From Coenobita brevimanus (taxonomy: Eukaryota; Arthropoda; Malacostraca; Decapoda; Coenobitidae), in contig CM064713.1 of the NCBI GenBank assembly GCA_032717465.1, forward strand, positions 9,644,950 through 9,708,949: DNA of 64,000 nt, given 5' to 3'. Numbering within the stretch: the stretch's first letter is position 1; the number at the start of each line of letters is the position of its first letter. Positions 19,615 through 30,725 of the stretch are shown here, one piece after another. The position numbers were made by a program, and so were the translations under genes. The notes under the pieces are model-generated. The model made no database searches. It was not told where the DNA came from and saw only the letters and a list, made by a program, of their open reading frames with translations.

Positions 19615-22600
19615 AACAAGGTGGAACTGGATCATCTAGCTCTGATGATTTTGATGTGGCTAAAAATGTTAAACTTGTCCCTCCTTTTAATGAATCTGAT
19701 TTAACTAAGTATTTTCAGTTGTTTGAGAGGGTAGCTACAGGTTTTAATTGGCCCAAGGAGTATTGGCCAGTACTCCTTCAAACTGTTCTCACCGGTAAAG
19801 CTCAAGTAACTTATGCATCTTTGCCTCAGGATCAATCTGATAATTATGATGTAGTTAAGAGCTTGATTCTTAAAGCCTATGAGCTTGTTCCTGAAGCCTA
19901 TAGAGTAAAATTTAGGACAACTTACAAGCAAGATAAGCAATCCCATGTTGAGTATGCAAAAATCAAAGAAGATCTGTTAGAGCAGTGGTTAAATTCTAAG
20001 AATGTGGGTTCTGATTTTGGTAAATTTAAGCAGATGATTTTGCTGGAGGACTTCAAGAGGTGTATTTATAAAGATGTAAGCCTATATCTTGATGAGAAAA
20101 GAATAGATCATTTGTCTGATGCTGCAGTTTTAGCTGACGAATATGTTCTCACTCACAAGAGATATTCTAAAGAAAAAGGGAAAGCTGAGAGTAAGTACGT
20201 TGCCTCTACTCAGAGTACAGGTAACAGGAAAGAGAATAAAGATGATGTTTCTCAGGAAGTAAATACCAGCTTCACCTCTAGATTTCAGAAAAGTAAATGT
20301 ACTTATTGTAGTAAGCTTGGTCATACTACGGAGAAATGTTTCAGGAGACAGCGTGATGTGAACAAAAAGGAGTCTTTAAATATTCAGTCAATTGGTCTAG
20401 TGTCCACCCTTGAGAGTTCCCAGAATTCTTTAACTGAGTTAACTGAACCTGCTTTGAGGGGTAACTTAAATTCTCATGATGAGGCTCCTCTTTTGAGCAG
20501 TAACGTGGGTGACACTCTCAAGAGTTCATGTGCTAATTTCCTGTCTGATGGTTTTGTCAGTCCTCTGGACAGTAATGACAGGAAATCAGTTAAAATATAT
20601 CGTGACACAGGTGCTTGCCAATCCCTTATGCTGACCAGTGTTCTAGGCTCTAATGTTAATTCCTCTGATGAAACTGTAATCTTACAAGGTGCAGGGAATA
20701 ATTACTTCTCTGTCCCTCTGTGCAGAGTGAATTTAGAGTCTGGTTTTGTTAATGGTTCCGTTATGGTTGGGTTGGTTGAGACACTCCCAATGTCAGGTGT
20801 AACTTTCTTACTTGGAAATGATATTGGTGGAAGTCAAGTGTGTCCAGCTCCTCAGTTGTCTAGTGAGCCAGTGGCTGCGTCCCAGGATTGTGATGTCCCT
20901 GATGTGTTCCCTGCATGTGCTGTCACTAGGGCTAAGTCTAAAGTTACTGGTGATTTAGAGGATAATGATGATGATGATGTTATCCTAGCTGACACTTTTC
21001 TTGCTAATTTGGACCACTCACCAGATGAGGCAGTACCCCGTAGTGTTCATAATTTGTCTCGTCAAGAGTTGGTTGAGTTGCAGGTTGCTGACCCCGAGTT
21101 GAAAGGTCTAGCTAACTCTGCTTGCAGTGAGGAAGAGTCAGCCGGTGCTTCTACTTGTTATTATGTAAAGTCAGGAGTACTTATGAGGAAGTGGAGACCC
21201 CCAACAGCATCAGCCGACTGTGAATGGGAGGTTGTACATCAAGTTGTCATCCCTCGTGTTTGTAGGCAGGATATCATTAGAGTGGCTCATGATTCCAGTT
21301 TGGCAGGACACCTTGGAGTGAGGAAGACTGTGGCACGCATTTTGAAACACTTCTACTGGCCAGGTATCTTCAGGGATGTTTCCTGGTATTGTAAGTCTTG
21401 TCACACCTGTCAAGTTGTTGGGAAGTGTAATCAGACCGAAAAGGTTGCACCTCTAGTTCCCATTCCTCCTTTTGAAGCGCCTTTCACCCGTGTGTTGGTG
21501 GATATTGTGGGCCCTCTTCCTAAGACTTCTTCAGGATTTTCTTATGTGTTGACCATGATTGATATGGCTACTCGTTATCCTGAAGCCATTCCACTTAGAA
21601 ATATCTCAGCAAAGAACGTGGTTAAGGAAATGCTAGGGTTCTTCACAAAGTTTGGTCTGCCCAAGGAGGTACAGTCAGACCGGGGAAGTAATTTCATGTC
21701 GAATGTTTTCAAGCAGTCTCTGAAAGAGTTGGGCATCACCCAGATCACGTCTTCAGCTTACCATCCCCAGACCCAAGGAGCGTTGGAGAGATATCATCAA
21801 ACACTCAAATCGATGCTCAAGAAATACTGTTTGGAACATCAGAAAGACTGGGATAAAGGTCTTCCATTCGTTGTGTTTGCCGCAAGAGAATCTCCAAATG
21901 AATCACTGGGCTTCTCACCTTTTGAACTACTGTTTGGCCATGAAGTAAGAGGACCCCTTAAGTTACTCAAGGAATGCTGGCTGTCGGAGGAAGATGACGT
22001 CAACCTGCTGGAGTATGTGATGAAGTTCAAAGAACGGCTGTCCACTGCTTTACAGCTGGTGAGAGAGAATTTAGGAGCTGCTCAGGAGAAGATGAAGACT
22101 TGGTATGAGAAGAGGTCCAGGTTACGCCACTTTCAACCAGGAGATCAGGTTTTGATTCTGCTACCAGTTCATGGGCAACCTCTTCAAGTCAAGTTTAGTG
22201 GTCCTTATTTCGTGGAGAAGAAACTCAGTGATGTCAACTATGTCATCGCCACACCAGATCGTAGAAAGAACAAGCAACTATGTCACATCAACATGCTAAA
22301 GTTATATCACAGGCGGGACGAAAATAATCCAGTCTGCACTGTAGCTGTTCCACCCGAGTCTGCAAGTGAAGTTCTCCCATGCAGCATGAGCCTGAGTGAT
22401 AGTTTGGGGAAGAATCCTGATATCATGAATGATCTCCAGACTAAGCTTTCTCATCTAGCTCCCGAGGAAAGGCAGGAGTTTTCGGCATTACTGCAGGAGT
22501 ACCCGCAAGTGTTCCCTGCCACTCCAGGAAGAACTACTGTGTTGATGCATGATGTCGATGTTGGAGACGCAAAGCCAATTAAATTGCCTCCTTACCGTGT

Positions 22601-22916
22601 GAACCCAGTGAAAGTTCCTCTCATCCAGAAGGAGCTTGGCTACCTGTTGGACCACAAGATGATTGAGCCCTGTCAGAGCGAGTGGAGTTCTCCTGTCACT
22701 CTAGTCCCTAAGCCAGGTGGGTCACAGCGGCTTTGCATTGACTACAGACGTGTTAATCAGATAACCAAAACAGACACTTACCCTCTCCCTCGCGTGGAAG
22801 ATTGCATAGACAAGATCGGAAAGGCTAGGTACATAAGTAAGTTTGATTTGTTAAAGGGATACTGGCAAGTACCTATGACTGAACGTGCTAGGGAGATTTC
22901 ATGTTTTGTAACATGA
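19611..22916 (+). CDS. gag-pol: gag core-protease-integrase-partial RT polyprotein, unit 5 (1101 aa, uninterrupted)
   Basis: Same translation as unit 4: knuckle, DTGA protease, HHCC and D,D35E integrase, RT ending after motif A. The four-G run lies at about 21681-21684. Confidence 0.88.
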   Translation: MKQGGTGSSSSDDFDVAKNVKLVPPFNESDLTKYFQLFERVATGFNWPKEYWPVLLQTVLTGKAQVTYASLPQDQSDNYDVVKSLILKAYELVPEAYRVKFRTTYKQDKQSHVEYAKIKEDLLEQWLNSKNVGSDFGKFKQMILLEDFKRCIYKDVSLYLDEKRIDHLSDAAVLADEYVLTHKRYSKEKGKAESKYVASTQSTGNRKENKDDVSQEVNTSFTSRFQKSKCTYCSKLGHTTEKCFRRQRDVNKKESLNIQSIGLVSTLESSQNSLTELTEPALRGNLNSHDEAPLLSSNVGDTLKSSCANFLSDGFVSPLDSNDRKSVKIYRDTGACQSLMLTSVLGSNVNSSDETVILQGAGNNYFSVPLCRVNLESGFVNGSVMVGLVETLPMSGVTFLLGNDIGGSQVCPAPQLSSEPVAASQDCDVPDVFPACAVTRAKSKVTGDLEDNDDDDVILADTFLANLDHSPDEAVPRSVHNLSRQELVELQVADPELKGLANSACSEEESAGASTCYYVKSGVLMRKWRPPTASADCEWEVVHQVVIPRVCRQDIIRVAHDSSLAGHLGVRKTVARILKHFYWPGIFRDVSWYCKSCHTCQVVGKCNQTEKVAPLVPIPPFEAPFTRVLVDIVGPLPKTSSGFSYVLTMIDMATRYPEAIPLRNISAKNVVKEMLGFFTKFGLPKEVQSDRGSNFMSNVFKQSLKELGITQITSSAYHPQTQGALERYHQTLKSMLKKYCLEHQKDWDKGLPFVVFAARESPNESLGFSPFELLFGHEVRGPLKLLKECWLSEEDDVNLLEYVMKFKERLSTALQLVRENLGAAQEKMKTWYEKRSRLRHFQPGDQVLILLPVHGQPLQVKFSGPYFVEKKLSDVNYVIATPDRRKNKQLCHINMLKLYHRRDENNPVCTVAVPPESASEVLPCSMSLSDSLGKNPDIMNDLQTKLSHLAPEERQEFSALLQEYPQVFPATPGRTTVLMHDVDVGDAKPIKLPPYRVNPVKVPLIQKELGYLLDHKMIEPCQSEWSSPVTLVPKPGGSQRLCIDYRRVNQITKTDTYPLPRVEDCIDKIGKARYISKFDLLKGYWQVPMTERAREISCFVT

Positions 22917-22990
22917 TATATGATATATACAGATTGTTTTAAAGGAATAAGAAATTTCCTTTGTAAATTTCTTTTTTCTTTGTGGGGAGG

Positions 22991-23780
22991 TGTTACATAG
23001 CCTATGATTTCATCATCCTTTGTGTAATTTTAACGCATAGTATGCTGCATGTTTGATCACGAGCGTGTTCTGCGTCAGTCCCCCCCTTCTACCGTTATAG
23101 TAGAGTAAGTCGTCCTTTCTGTTGTTCAGTGCGGGATTTTCATCTCTTTGTCCCCATGGCTTCATTTGCGCGTCCTTGTTACAAGTTGTATCTAGCTCTG
23201 CTGGCCCCTATATAATGAGCTCAGTCTCTGCATCATTGCCACTTAGATCTGCTCCTCATTTTGTTCACATCTCTGTCCTCCCCTGTACAGTTATCATTAT
23301 TGTGAATTTCTCAGGAAGTCTCCAACCATCTAGCAGCTGTGTGATTAGAGTATAAGTGTTATTGCATTTTGTTCTTGTACTGTATAGCATAAGGTTAATT
23401 CTTGGGCCTGGAAGGTTTTTGTAAATTGTGTAGAATTCATTTTGTCAGCCAGTGGTAATAATAGTTTGTATCTGTAATTATTTACCTTGCATTAACTGAG
23501 CATTACCCAGTGTTTTTCATTTCATCAGGGCTGACTTAGATAAATTTACTCATGGTAATTTCGTGTTAATAGAGGCTATTGCAGTTAACCATATATTTAA
23601 CCTGTTTTTGCCATTACATTATCCTTATGAGTCCTGAATGTTTTGTTGTTAGTTTGAGCATTAAACTTTAACTTGTAATTTTACCTAACTCTTTTGTTTT
23701 GAACCTGGAGCTTTACGGGACAGTAGTGATTTTTAGTATTCTCACTTGGAGTGTACATTATCTTTCTCTGTTCCGTAACA
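22991..23780 (+). repeat. Complete LTR between units 5 and 6
   Basis: 790 bases, TGTTAC to GTAACA. Private variants are TATCTAGCTC near 23188 and CTCTGCATC near 23225. Confidence 0.93.
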
Positions 23781-23861
23781 TAAATTTGGCGACCTCTCAT
23801 CAGGATATTCAGGATATTATCATAAGGATATTGCTTGATATTTTGTGACTGTTACTTATTC

Positions 23862-24254
23862 ATGATGTCTACTATTACTACACTTGATGAAGCCAAAGAT
23901 TTTTTGTCAAATGTGCAAATAGTGTGTGATGTAGAAAACAGAACAAAGAATGAACTTAAGCTTGTTGCTCAACAATTGGGAATTGCTGTTCGCTCTCATC
24001 ATTCTAAAGATCAAATTGTTGACATGATTAATGAAAGCTTGTTTAATGTAACTCCTCCAAATGAGCAAACGCAGATTGAATTAGCTAAGTTACAGCTAGC
24101 CCTGCAGGAGGCTCGTGTGAAGGAAGCGAATTTCAAGCACGTGCTAAGGAGGCTGATGTTAAGGAGGCAAATGCTCGTATTCAAGAGGCACAGGTACAGG
24201 CTCAGGCACAAACTGAACTTGCTAGGATTCAGGCAGACCATGAGTATCGCATGA
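23862..24254 (+). CDS. gag: gag N-terminal fragment, unit 6
   Basis: Same translation and frame loss as the other + units. Confidence 0.75.
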   Translation: MMSTITTLDEAKDFLSNVQIVCDVENRTKNELKLVAQQLGIAVRSHHSKDQIVDMINESLFNVTPPNEQTQIELAKLQLALQEARVKEANFKHVLRRLMLRRQMLVFKRHRYRLRHKLNLLGFRQTMSIA

Positions 24255-26362
24255 AACAAGGTGGAACTGGATCATCTAGCTCTGATGATTTTGATGTGGC
24301 TAAAAATGTTAAACTTGTCCCTCCTTTTAATGAATCTGATTTAACTAAGTATTTTCAGTTGTTTGAGAGGGTAGCTACAGGTTTTAATTGGCCCAAGGAG
24401 TATTGGCCAGTACTCCTTCAAACTGTTCTCACCGGTAAAGCTCAAGTAACTTATGCATCTTTGCCTCAGGATCAATCTGATAATTATGATGTAGTTAAGA
24501 GCTTGATTCTTAAAGCCTATGAGCTTGTTCCTGAAGCCTATAGAGTAAAATTTAGGACAACTTACAAGCAAGATAAGCAATCCCATGTTGAGTATGCAAA
24601 AATCAAAGAAGATCTGTTAGAGCAGTGGTTAAATTCTAAGAATGTGGGTTCTGATTTTGGTAAATTTAAGCAGATGATTTTGCTGGAGGACTTCAAGAGG
24701 TGTATTTATAAAGATGTAAGCCTATATCTTGATGAGAAAAGAATAGATCATTTGTCTGATGCTGCAGTTTTAGCTGACGAATATGTTCTCACTCACAAGA
24801 GATATTCTAAAGAAAAAGGGAAAGCTGAGAGTAAGTACGTTGCCTCTACTCAGAGTACAGGTAACAGGAAAGAGAATAAAGATGATGTTTCTCAGGAAGT
24901 AAATACCAGCTTCACCTCTAGATTTCAGAAAAGTAAATGTACTTATTGTAGTAAGCTTGGTCATACTACGGAGAAATGTTTCAGGAGACAGCGTGATGTG
25001 AACAAAAAGGAGTCTTTAAATATTCAGTCAATTGGTCTAGTGTCCACCCTTGAGAGTTCCCAGAATTCTTTAACTGAGTTAACTGAACCTGCTTTGAGGG
25101 GTAACTTAAATTCTCATGATGAGGCTCCTCTTTTGAGCAGTAACGTGGGTGACACTCTCAAGAGTTCATGTGCTAATTTCCTGTCTGATGGTTTTGTCAG
25201 TCCTCTGGACAGTAATGACAGGAAATCAGTTAAAATATATCGTGACACAGGTGCTTGCCAATCCCTTATGCTGACCAGTGTTCTAGGCTCTAATGTTAAT
25301 TCCTCTGATGAAACTGTAATCTTACAAGGTGCAGGGAATAATTACTTCTCTGTCCCTCTGTGCAGAGTGAATTTAGAGTCTGGTTTTGTTAATGGTTCCG
25401 TTATGGTTGGGTTGGTTGAGACACTCCCAATGTCAGGTGTAACTTTCTTACTTGGAAATGATATTGGTGGAAGTCAAGTGTGTCCAGCTCCTCAGTTGTC
25501 TAGTGAGCCAGTGGCTGCGTCCCAGGATTGTGATGTCCCTGATGTGTTCCCTGCATGTGCTGTCACTAGGGCTAAGTCTAAAGTTACTGGTGATTTAGAG
25601 GATAATGATGATGATGATGTTATCCTAGCTGACACTTTTCTTGCTAATTTGGACCACTCACCAGATGAGGCAGTACCCCGTAGTGTTCATAATTTGTCTC
25701 GTCAAGAGTTGGTTGAGTTGCAGGTTGCTGACCCCGAGTTGAAAGGTCTAGCTAACTCTGCTTGCAGTGAGGAAGAGTCAGCCGGTGCTTCTACTTGTTA
25801 TTATGTAAAGTCAGGAGTACTTATGAGGAAGTGGAGACCCCCAACAGCATCAGCCGACTGTGAATGGGAGGTTGTACATCAAGTTGTCATCCCTCGTGTT
25901 TGTAGGCAGGATATCATTAGAGTGGCTCATGATTCCAGTTTGGCAGGACACCTTGGAGTGAGGAAGACTGTGGCACGCATTTTGAAACACTTCTACTGGC
26001 CAGGTATCTTCAGGGATGTTTCCTGGTATTGTAAGTCTTGTCACACCTGTCAAGTTGTTGGGAAGTGTAATCAGACCGAAAAGGTTGCACCTCTAGTTCC
26101 CATTCCTCCTTTTGAAGCGCCTTTCACCCGTGTGTTGGTGGATATTGTGGGCCCTCTTCCTAAGACTTCTTCAGGATTTTCTTATGTGTTGACCATGATT
26201 GATATGGCTACTCGTTATCCTGAAGCCATTCCACTTAGAAATATCTCAGCAAAGAACGTGGTTAAGGAAATGCTAGGGTTCTTCACAAAGTTTGGTCTGC
26301 CCAAGGAGGTACAGTCAGACCGGGAAGTAATTTCATGTCGAATGTTTTCAAGCAGTCTCTGA
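24251..26362 (+). CDS. gag-pol: gag-protease-integrase, unit 6, frameshifted
   Basis: 703 residues ending at the same integrase break as units 1-3 (G run near 26321). Confidence 0.85.
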   Translation: MKQGGTGSSSSDDFDVAKNVKLVPPFNESDLTKYFQLFERVATGFNWPKEYWPVLLQTVLTGKAQVTYASLPQDQSDNYDVVKSLILKAYELVPEAYRVKFRTTYKQDKQSHVEYAKIKEDLLEQWLNSKNVGSDFGKFKQMILLEDFKRCIYKDVSLYLDEKRIDHLSDAAVLADEYVLTHKRYSKEKGKAESKYVASTQSTGNRKENKDDVSQEVNTSFTSRFQKSKCTYCSKLGHTTEKCFRRQRDVNKKESLNIQSIGLVSTLESSQNSLTELTEPALRGNLNSHDEAPLLSSNVGDTLKSSCANFLSDGFVSPLDSNDRKSVKIYRDTGACQSLMLTSVLGSNVNSSDETVILQGAGNNYFSVPLCRVNLESGFVNGSVMVGLVETLPMSGVTFLLGNDIGGSQVCPAPQLSSEPVAASQDCDVPDVFPACAVTRAKSKVTGDLEDNDDDDVILADTFLANLDHSPDEAVPRSVHNLSRQELVELQVADPELKGLANSACSEEESAGASTCYYVKSGVLMRKWRPPTASADCEWEVVHQVVIPRVCRQDIIRVAHDSSLAGHLGVRKTVARILKHFYWPGIFRDVSWYCKSCHTCQVVGKCNQTEKVAPLVPIPPFEAPFTRVLVDIVGPLPKTSSGFSYVLTMIDMATRYPEAIPLRNISAKNVVKEMLGFFTKFGLPKEVQSDREVISCRMFSSSL

Positions 26363-27555
26363 AAGAGTTGGGCATCACCCAGATCACGTCTTCAGCTTAC
26401 CATCCCCAGACCCAAGGAGCGTTGGAGAGATATCATCAAACACTCAAATCGATGCTCAAGAAATACTGTTTGGAACATCAGAAAGACTGGGATAAAGGTC
26501 TTCCATTCGTTGTGTTTGCCGCAAGAGAATCTCCAAATGAATCACTGGGCTTCTCACCTTTTGAACTACTGTTTGGCCATGAAGTAAGAGGACCCCTTAA
26601 GTTACTCAAGGAATGCTGGCTGTCGGAGGAAGATGACGTCAACCTGCTGGAGTATGTGATGAAGTTCAAAGAACGGCTGTCCACTGCTTTACAGCTGGTG
26701 AGAGAGAATTTAGGAGCTGCTCAGGAGAAGATGAAGACTTGGTATGAGAAGAGGTCCAGGTTACGCCACTTTCAACCAGGAGATCAGGTTTTGATTCTGC
26801 TACCAGTTCATGGGCAACCTCTTCAAGTCAAGTTTAGTGGTCCTTATTTCGTGGAGAAGAAACTCAGTGATGTCAACTATGTCATCGCCACACCAGATCG
26901 TAGAAAGAACAAGCAACTATGTCACATCAACATGCTAAAGTTATATCACAGGCGGGACGAAAATAATCCAGTCTGCACTGTAGCTGTTCCACCCGAGTCT
27001 GCAAGTGAAGTTCTCCCATGCAGCATGAGCCTGAGTGATAGTTTGGGGAAGAATCCTGATATCATGAATGATCTCCAGACTAAGCTTTCTCATCTAGCTC
27101 CCGAGGAAAGGCAGGAGTTTTCGGCATTACTGCAGGAGTACCCGCAAGTGTTCCCTGCCACTCCAGGAAGAACTACTGTGTTGATGCATGATGTCGATGT
27201 TGGAGACGCAAAGCCAATTAAATTGCCTCCTTACCGTGTGAACCCAGTGAAAGTTCCTCTCATCCAGAAGGAGCTTGGCTACCTGTTGGACCACAAGATG
27301 ATTGAGCCCTGTCAGAGCGAGTGGAGTTCTCCTGTCACTCTAGTCCCTAAGCCAGGTGGGTCACAGCGGCTTTGCATTGACTACAGACGTGTTAATCAGA
27401 TAACCAAAACAGACACTTACCCTCTCCCTCGCGTGGAAGATTGCATAGACAAGATCGGAAAGGCTAGGTACATAAGTAAGTTTGATTTGTTAAAGGGATA
27501 CTGGCAAGTACCTATGACTGAACGTGCTAGGGAGATTTCATGTTTTGTAACATGA
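26335..27555 (+). CDS. pol: Integrase C-terminus and RT fragment, unit 6
   Basis: 406 residues, same translation as in units 1-3. Confidence 0.85.
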   Translation: MSNVFKQSLKELGITQITSSAYHPQTQGALERYHQTLKSMLKKYCLEHQKDWDKGLPFVVFAARESPNESLGFSPFELLFGHEVRGPLKLLKECWLSEEDDVNLLEYVMKFKERLSTALQLVRENLGAAQEKMKTWYEKRSRLRHFQPGDQVLILLPVHGQPLQVKFSGPYFVEKKLSDVNYVIATPDRRKNKQLCHINMLKLYHRRDENNPVCTVAVPPESASEVLPCSMSLSDSLGKNPDIMNDLQTKLSHLAPEERQEFSALLQEYPQVFPATPGRTTVLMHDVDVGDAKPIKLPPYRVNPVKVPLIQKELGYLLDHKMIEPCQSEWSSPVTLVPKPGGSQRLCIDYRRVNQITKTDTYPLPRVEDCIDKIGKARYISKFDLLKGYWQVPMTERAREISCFVT

Positions 27556-27628
27556 TATATGATATATACAGATTGTTTTAAAGGAATAAGAAATTTCCTT
27601 TGTAAATTTCTTTTTCTTTGTGGGGAGG

Positions 27629-28067
27629 TGTTACATAGCCTATGATTTCATCATCCTTTGTGTAATTTTAACGCATAGTATGCTGCATGTTTGATCACGA
27701 GCGTGTTCTGCGTCAGTCCCCCCCTTCTACCGTTATAGTAGAGTAAGTCGTCCTTTCTGTTGTTCAGTGCGGGATTTTCATCTCTTTGTCCCCATGGCTT
27801 CATTTGCGCGTCCTTGTTACAAGTTGTATCAAGCTCTGCTGGCCCCTATATAATGAGCTCAGTCTCCGCATCATTGCCACTTAGATCTGCTCCTCATTTT
27901 GTTCACATCTCTGTCCTCCCCTGTACAGTTATCATTATTGTGAATTTCTGAGGAAGTCTCCAACCATCTAGCAGCTGTGTGATTAGAGTATAAGTGTTAT
28001 TGCATTTTGTTCTTGTACTATATAGCATAAGGTTAATTCTTGGGCCTGGAAGGTTTTTGTAAATTGT
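27629..28067 (+). repeat. LTR truncated at the inversion junction
   Basis: The first 439 bases of the LTR, with TATA at about 27846. Identity to other LTRs stops after AAATTGT at 28067. It shares CTGAGG near 27949 with the partial LTR at the window start. Confidence 0.9.
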
Positions 28068-28180
28068 AATCTTATCATATAGTAATAGTAGACATCATGA
28101 ATAAATCACAGTCACAAAATACCAAGCAATATCCTTATGATAATATCCTGAATATCCTGATAAGGAGGTCACCAAACTTA
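28068..28180 (-). other. Inversion junction and leader of a - strand unit
   Basis: About 12 bases of unmatched filler (28068-28079) precede the reverse complement of the element's leader. That leader includes the gag double ATG with only a few codons, the three AGGATATT repeats and the primer-binding site. The + and - arrays therefore meet 3' end to 3' end here, with neither element complete at the joint. Confidence 0.8.
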
Positions 28181-28996
28181 TGTTACGGAACAGAGAAAGA
28201 TAATGTACACTTTTAAGTGAGAATACTAAAAAATCACTACTGTCCCGTAAAGTTCCAGGTTCAAAACAAAAGAGTTAGGTAAAATCTACAAGTTAAAGTT
28301 TAATGTCTCAAACTAACAACAAAACATTCAGGACTCATAAGGATAATGTAATGGCAAAAACAAGGTTAAATATATGGATTAATCGTGCAATAGCCTCTAT
28401 TAACACGAAATTAGCATGAGTAAAATTTATCTAAGTCAGCCCTGATGGAAAATGAAAATACACTGGGTAATGCTCAGTTAATGCAAGATAAATAATTACA
28501 GATACAAACTATTATTACCACTGGCTGACAAAATGGAATTCTACACAATTTACATAAACTTTCCAGGCCTAAGAATTAACACCTTTATGCTATACAGTAC
28601 AAGAACAAAATGCAATAACACTTATACTCAAATCACACAGCTGCTAGATGGTTGGAGACTTCCTGAGAAACTCACAATAATAATAACTGTACAGGGGAGG
28701 ACAGAGATGGTGAACAAAATGAGGAGCAGATCTTACAGTGGCAATGATGCAGAGACTGAGCTCATTATATAGGGGCCAGCAGAGCTCGATACAACTTGTA
28801 AGAAGGACGCGCAAATTAGAAGCCATGGGGACAAGAGATGGAAAATCCCGCACTGAACAACAGAAAGGACGACTTACTCTATCATTATAACGGTAGAAGG
28901 GGGGACTGGAGGCAGAACACGCCTGCGTGATCAAACATGCAGCATACTGCACGTTAAAATTACACAAAGGATGATGAAATCATAGGCTATGTAACA
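28181..28996 (-). repeat. LTR, - strand, insertion-rich
   Basis: Runs from TGTTACGGAA to TATGTAACA and is the reverse complement of the LTR. At 816 bases it is about 25 longer than its sisters because of scattered one-base insertions, which look like uncorrected sequencing error rather than evolution. Confidence 0.85.
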
Positions 28997-30725
28997 CCTC
29001 CCCACAAAGAAAAAAGAAATTTACAAAGGAAATTTCTTATTACTCTAAACACCAATCTGTATATGGCATTACAGAACACAAGTGCAAAGATCCTAGTGTT
29101 ACAATCAACATGAGATCTCCCTAGCACGTTCATGTCTAATGAATACCCTGAAGAAGTAATTGCCAGTATCCCCTTAACAAATCAAACTTACTTATGTACT
29201 CTAGCCTTTCCTGGATCCATTGTCTTGATGCAATCTCTCCACGCGAGGGAGAGGGTAAGTGTCTGTTTTTGGTTATCTGGATTAACACGTCTGTAGTTCA
29301 ATGCAAAGCCGCTGTGACCCACCTGGCTTAGGACTAGAGTGACAGAGAGGAGAACTCCACTCGCTCTGACAGGGCTCAATCATCATGTGGTCCAACAGGT
29401 AGCCAAGCTCCTTCTCGATGAAGAGGAACTTTCACTGGGTTCACGGTAAGGAGGCAGTTTAATTGCCAGCTTATGCGTCTCAACATCGACATCATGCATC
29501 AACAACAGTAGTTCTTCCTGGAGTGGCACGGAACACTTGCGGGTACCTCACTGCAGTAATGCCGAAAACTTCCTGCCTTTCTTCTCGGGAGGTAGATGAG
29601 AAAGCTTAGTCTGGAGATCATTCATGATATCAAGATTCTTCCCCAAACTATCCTTGAGCTCAGGCTCATACTTGCATGGGAGAGCTTCCACGGTTGCAGA
29701 CTCGGGTGGAAACAGCTACAGTGCAGACTGGATTATTTTCGTCCCGGCCTGTGATATAACTTCTTAGCATGTTGTTGTGGACATAGTTGCTTGTTCTTTC
29801 TACGATCTGGTGGTGGCGATGACATAGTTGACATCACTAATAGTGCCTTCTTCTCTCCACGAAATAAGGACCACTAAACTTGGCTTGAAGAGGTTGCCCC
29901 GTATGAACTGGTAGCAGAATCCAAAAACCTAATACTCCTGGCTGAAAGTGGCGTAACCTGGACTTCTTATCATACCAAGTCTTCATCTTCTCCTGAGCAG
30001 CTCCTAAATTCTCTCGCCAGCTGTAAAGTAGAGTGGACAGCCGTCTCTTTGAATCTTCATCACATACTCCAGCATGGTTGACGTCATCTTCCTCTCGACA
30101 GCCAGTATTCCTTGAGTAACTATAAGGGGTCCTCTTCTTTACTTCATGGCCAAACCAGTAGTTCAAAAGGGTGAGGAAGCCCAGTGATTCATTTGGAGAT
30201 TCTCTGTGCGGCAAACACAACGAATGGAAGAGCTCTTTATCCCAGTCTTTCTTGATGTTCCAAACAGTATTTCTTGAGCATCGATTTGAGCAAGTTTGAT
30301 GATATCTCTCCAAACGCATTCCTTGGGTCTGGGGATGGGTGAAGCTGAAGACGTGATCTGGGGTGATGCCCAACTCTTTCCAGAGACTGCTTGAAAACAT
30401 TTTGACATAGAAATTACTTCCCGGTCTGACTTTCTGTACTCTCCTTGGGCAGACCAAACTTTGTGAAGAACTCCTAGCATTTCCTTAACCACGTTGCCTT
30501 TGCTGAGATATTTCTCTTAAGTGGAATGGGCTTCAGGATAACGAGTAGCCATATTTCAATCAGGGTCAACACATAAGAAAATCCTGAAGAAGTCTTAGTG
30601 AAGAGGGCCCACAATATCCACCAACACACGGGGTGAAAGGCGCCTCAAAAGGAGGAATGGGAACTAGAGGTGCAACCTTTTCGGTCTGATTACACTTCCC
30701 CACAACTTGACAGGTGTGACAAGAC

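Larger units (their letters stand above)
19141..22990 (+). mobile_element. Gmr1-like unit 5, internal region, pol open
   Basis: Shares the four-G integrase allele with its neighbour unit 4, which suggests that one was copied from the other by unequal exchange. Confidence 0.9.
23781..27628 (+). mobile_element. Gmr1-like unit 6, internal region
   Basis: Last + unit. It returns to the three-G integrase frameshift of units 1-3 although its flanking LTRs carry the later GGATTTTCATC variant, so variants along the array are mosaic. Confidence 0.9.
1..28067 (+). repeat. Head-to-tail array of RT-deleted Ty3/gypsy element, 4.64 kb period
   Basis: Six internal regions alternate with single shared LTRs. 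The gag start codons at 666, 5305, 9943, 14582, 19222 and 23862 are spaced 4638-4640 bases apart. Neighbouring units share one LTR and show no host DNA or target-site duplication between them, so this is a DNA-level tandem (LTR-LTR recombination, a one-LTR circle or unequal exchange) rather than independent insertions. Units are nearly identical, differing at a few single bases and homopolymer lengths, which implies recent amplification or homogenisation. Both array ends are truncated LTRs, the left one by the window edge. Confidence 0.93.

Noticed and set aside
1..28067. Endogenous retrovirus with env
   Set aside because: After the RT remnant only about 75 bases precede the polypurine tract; there is no envelope-like frame anywhere in the units.
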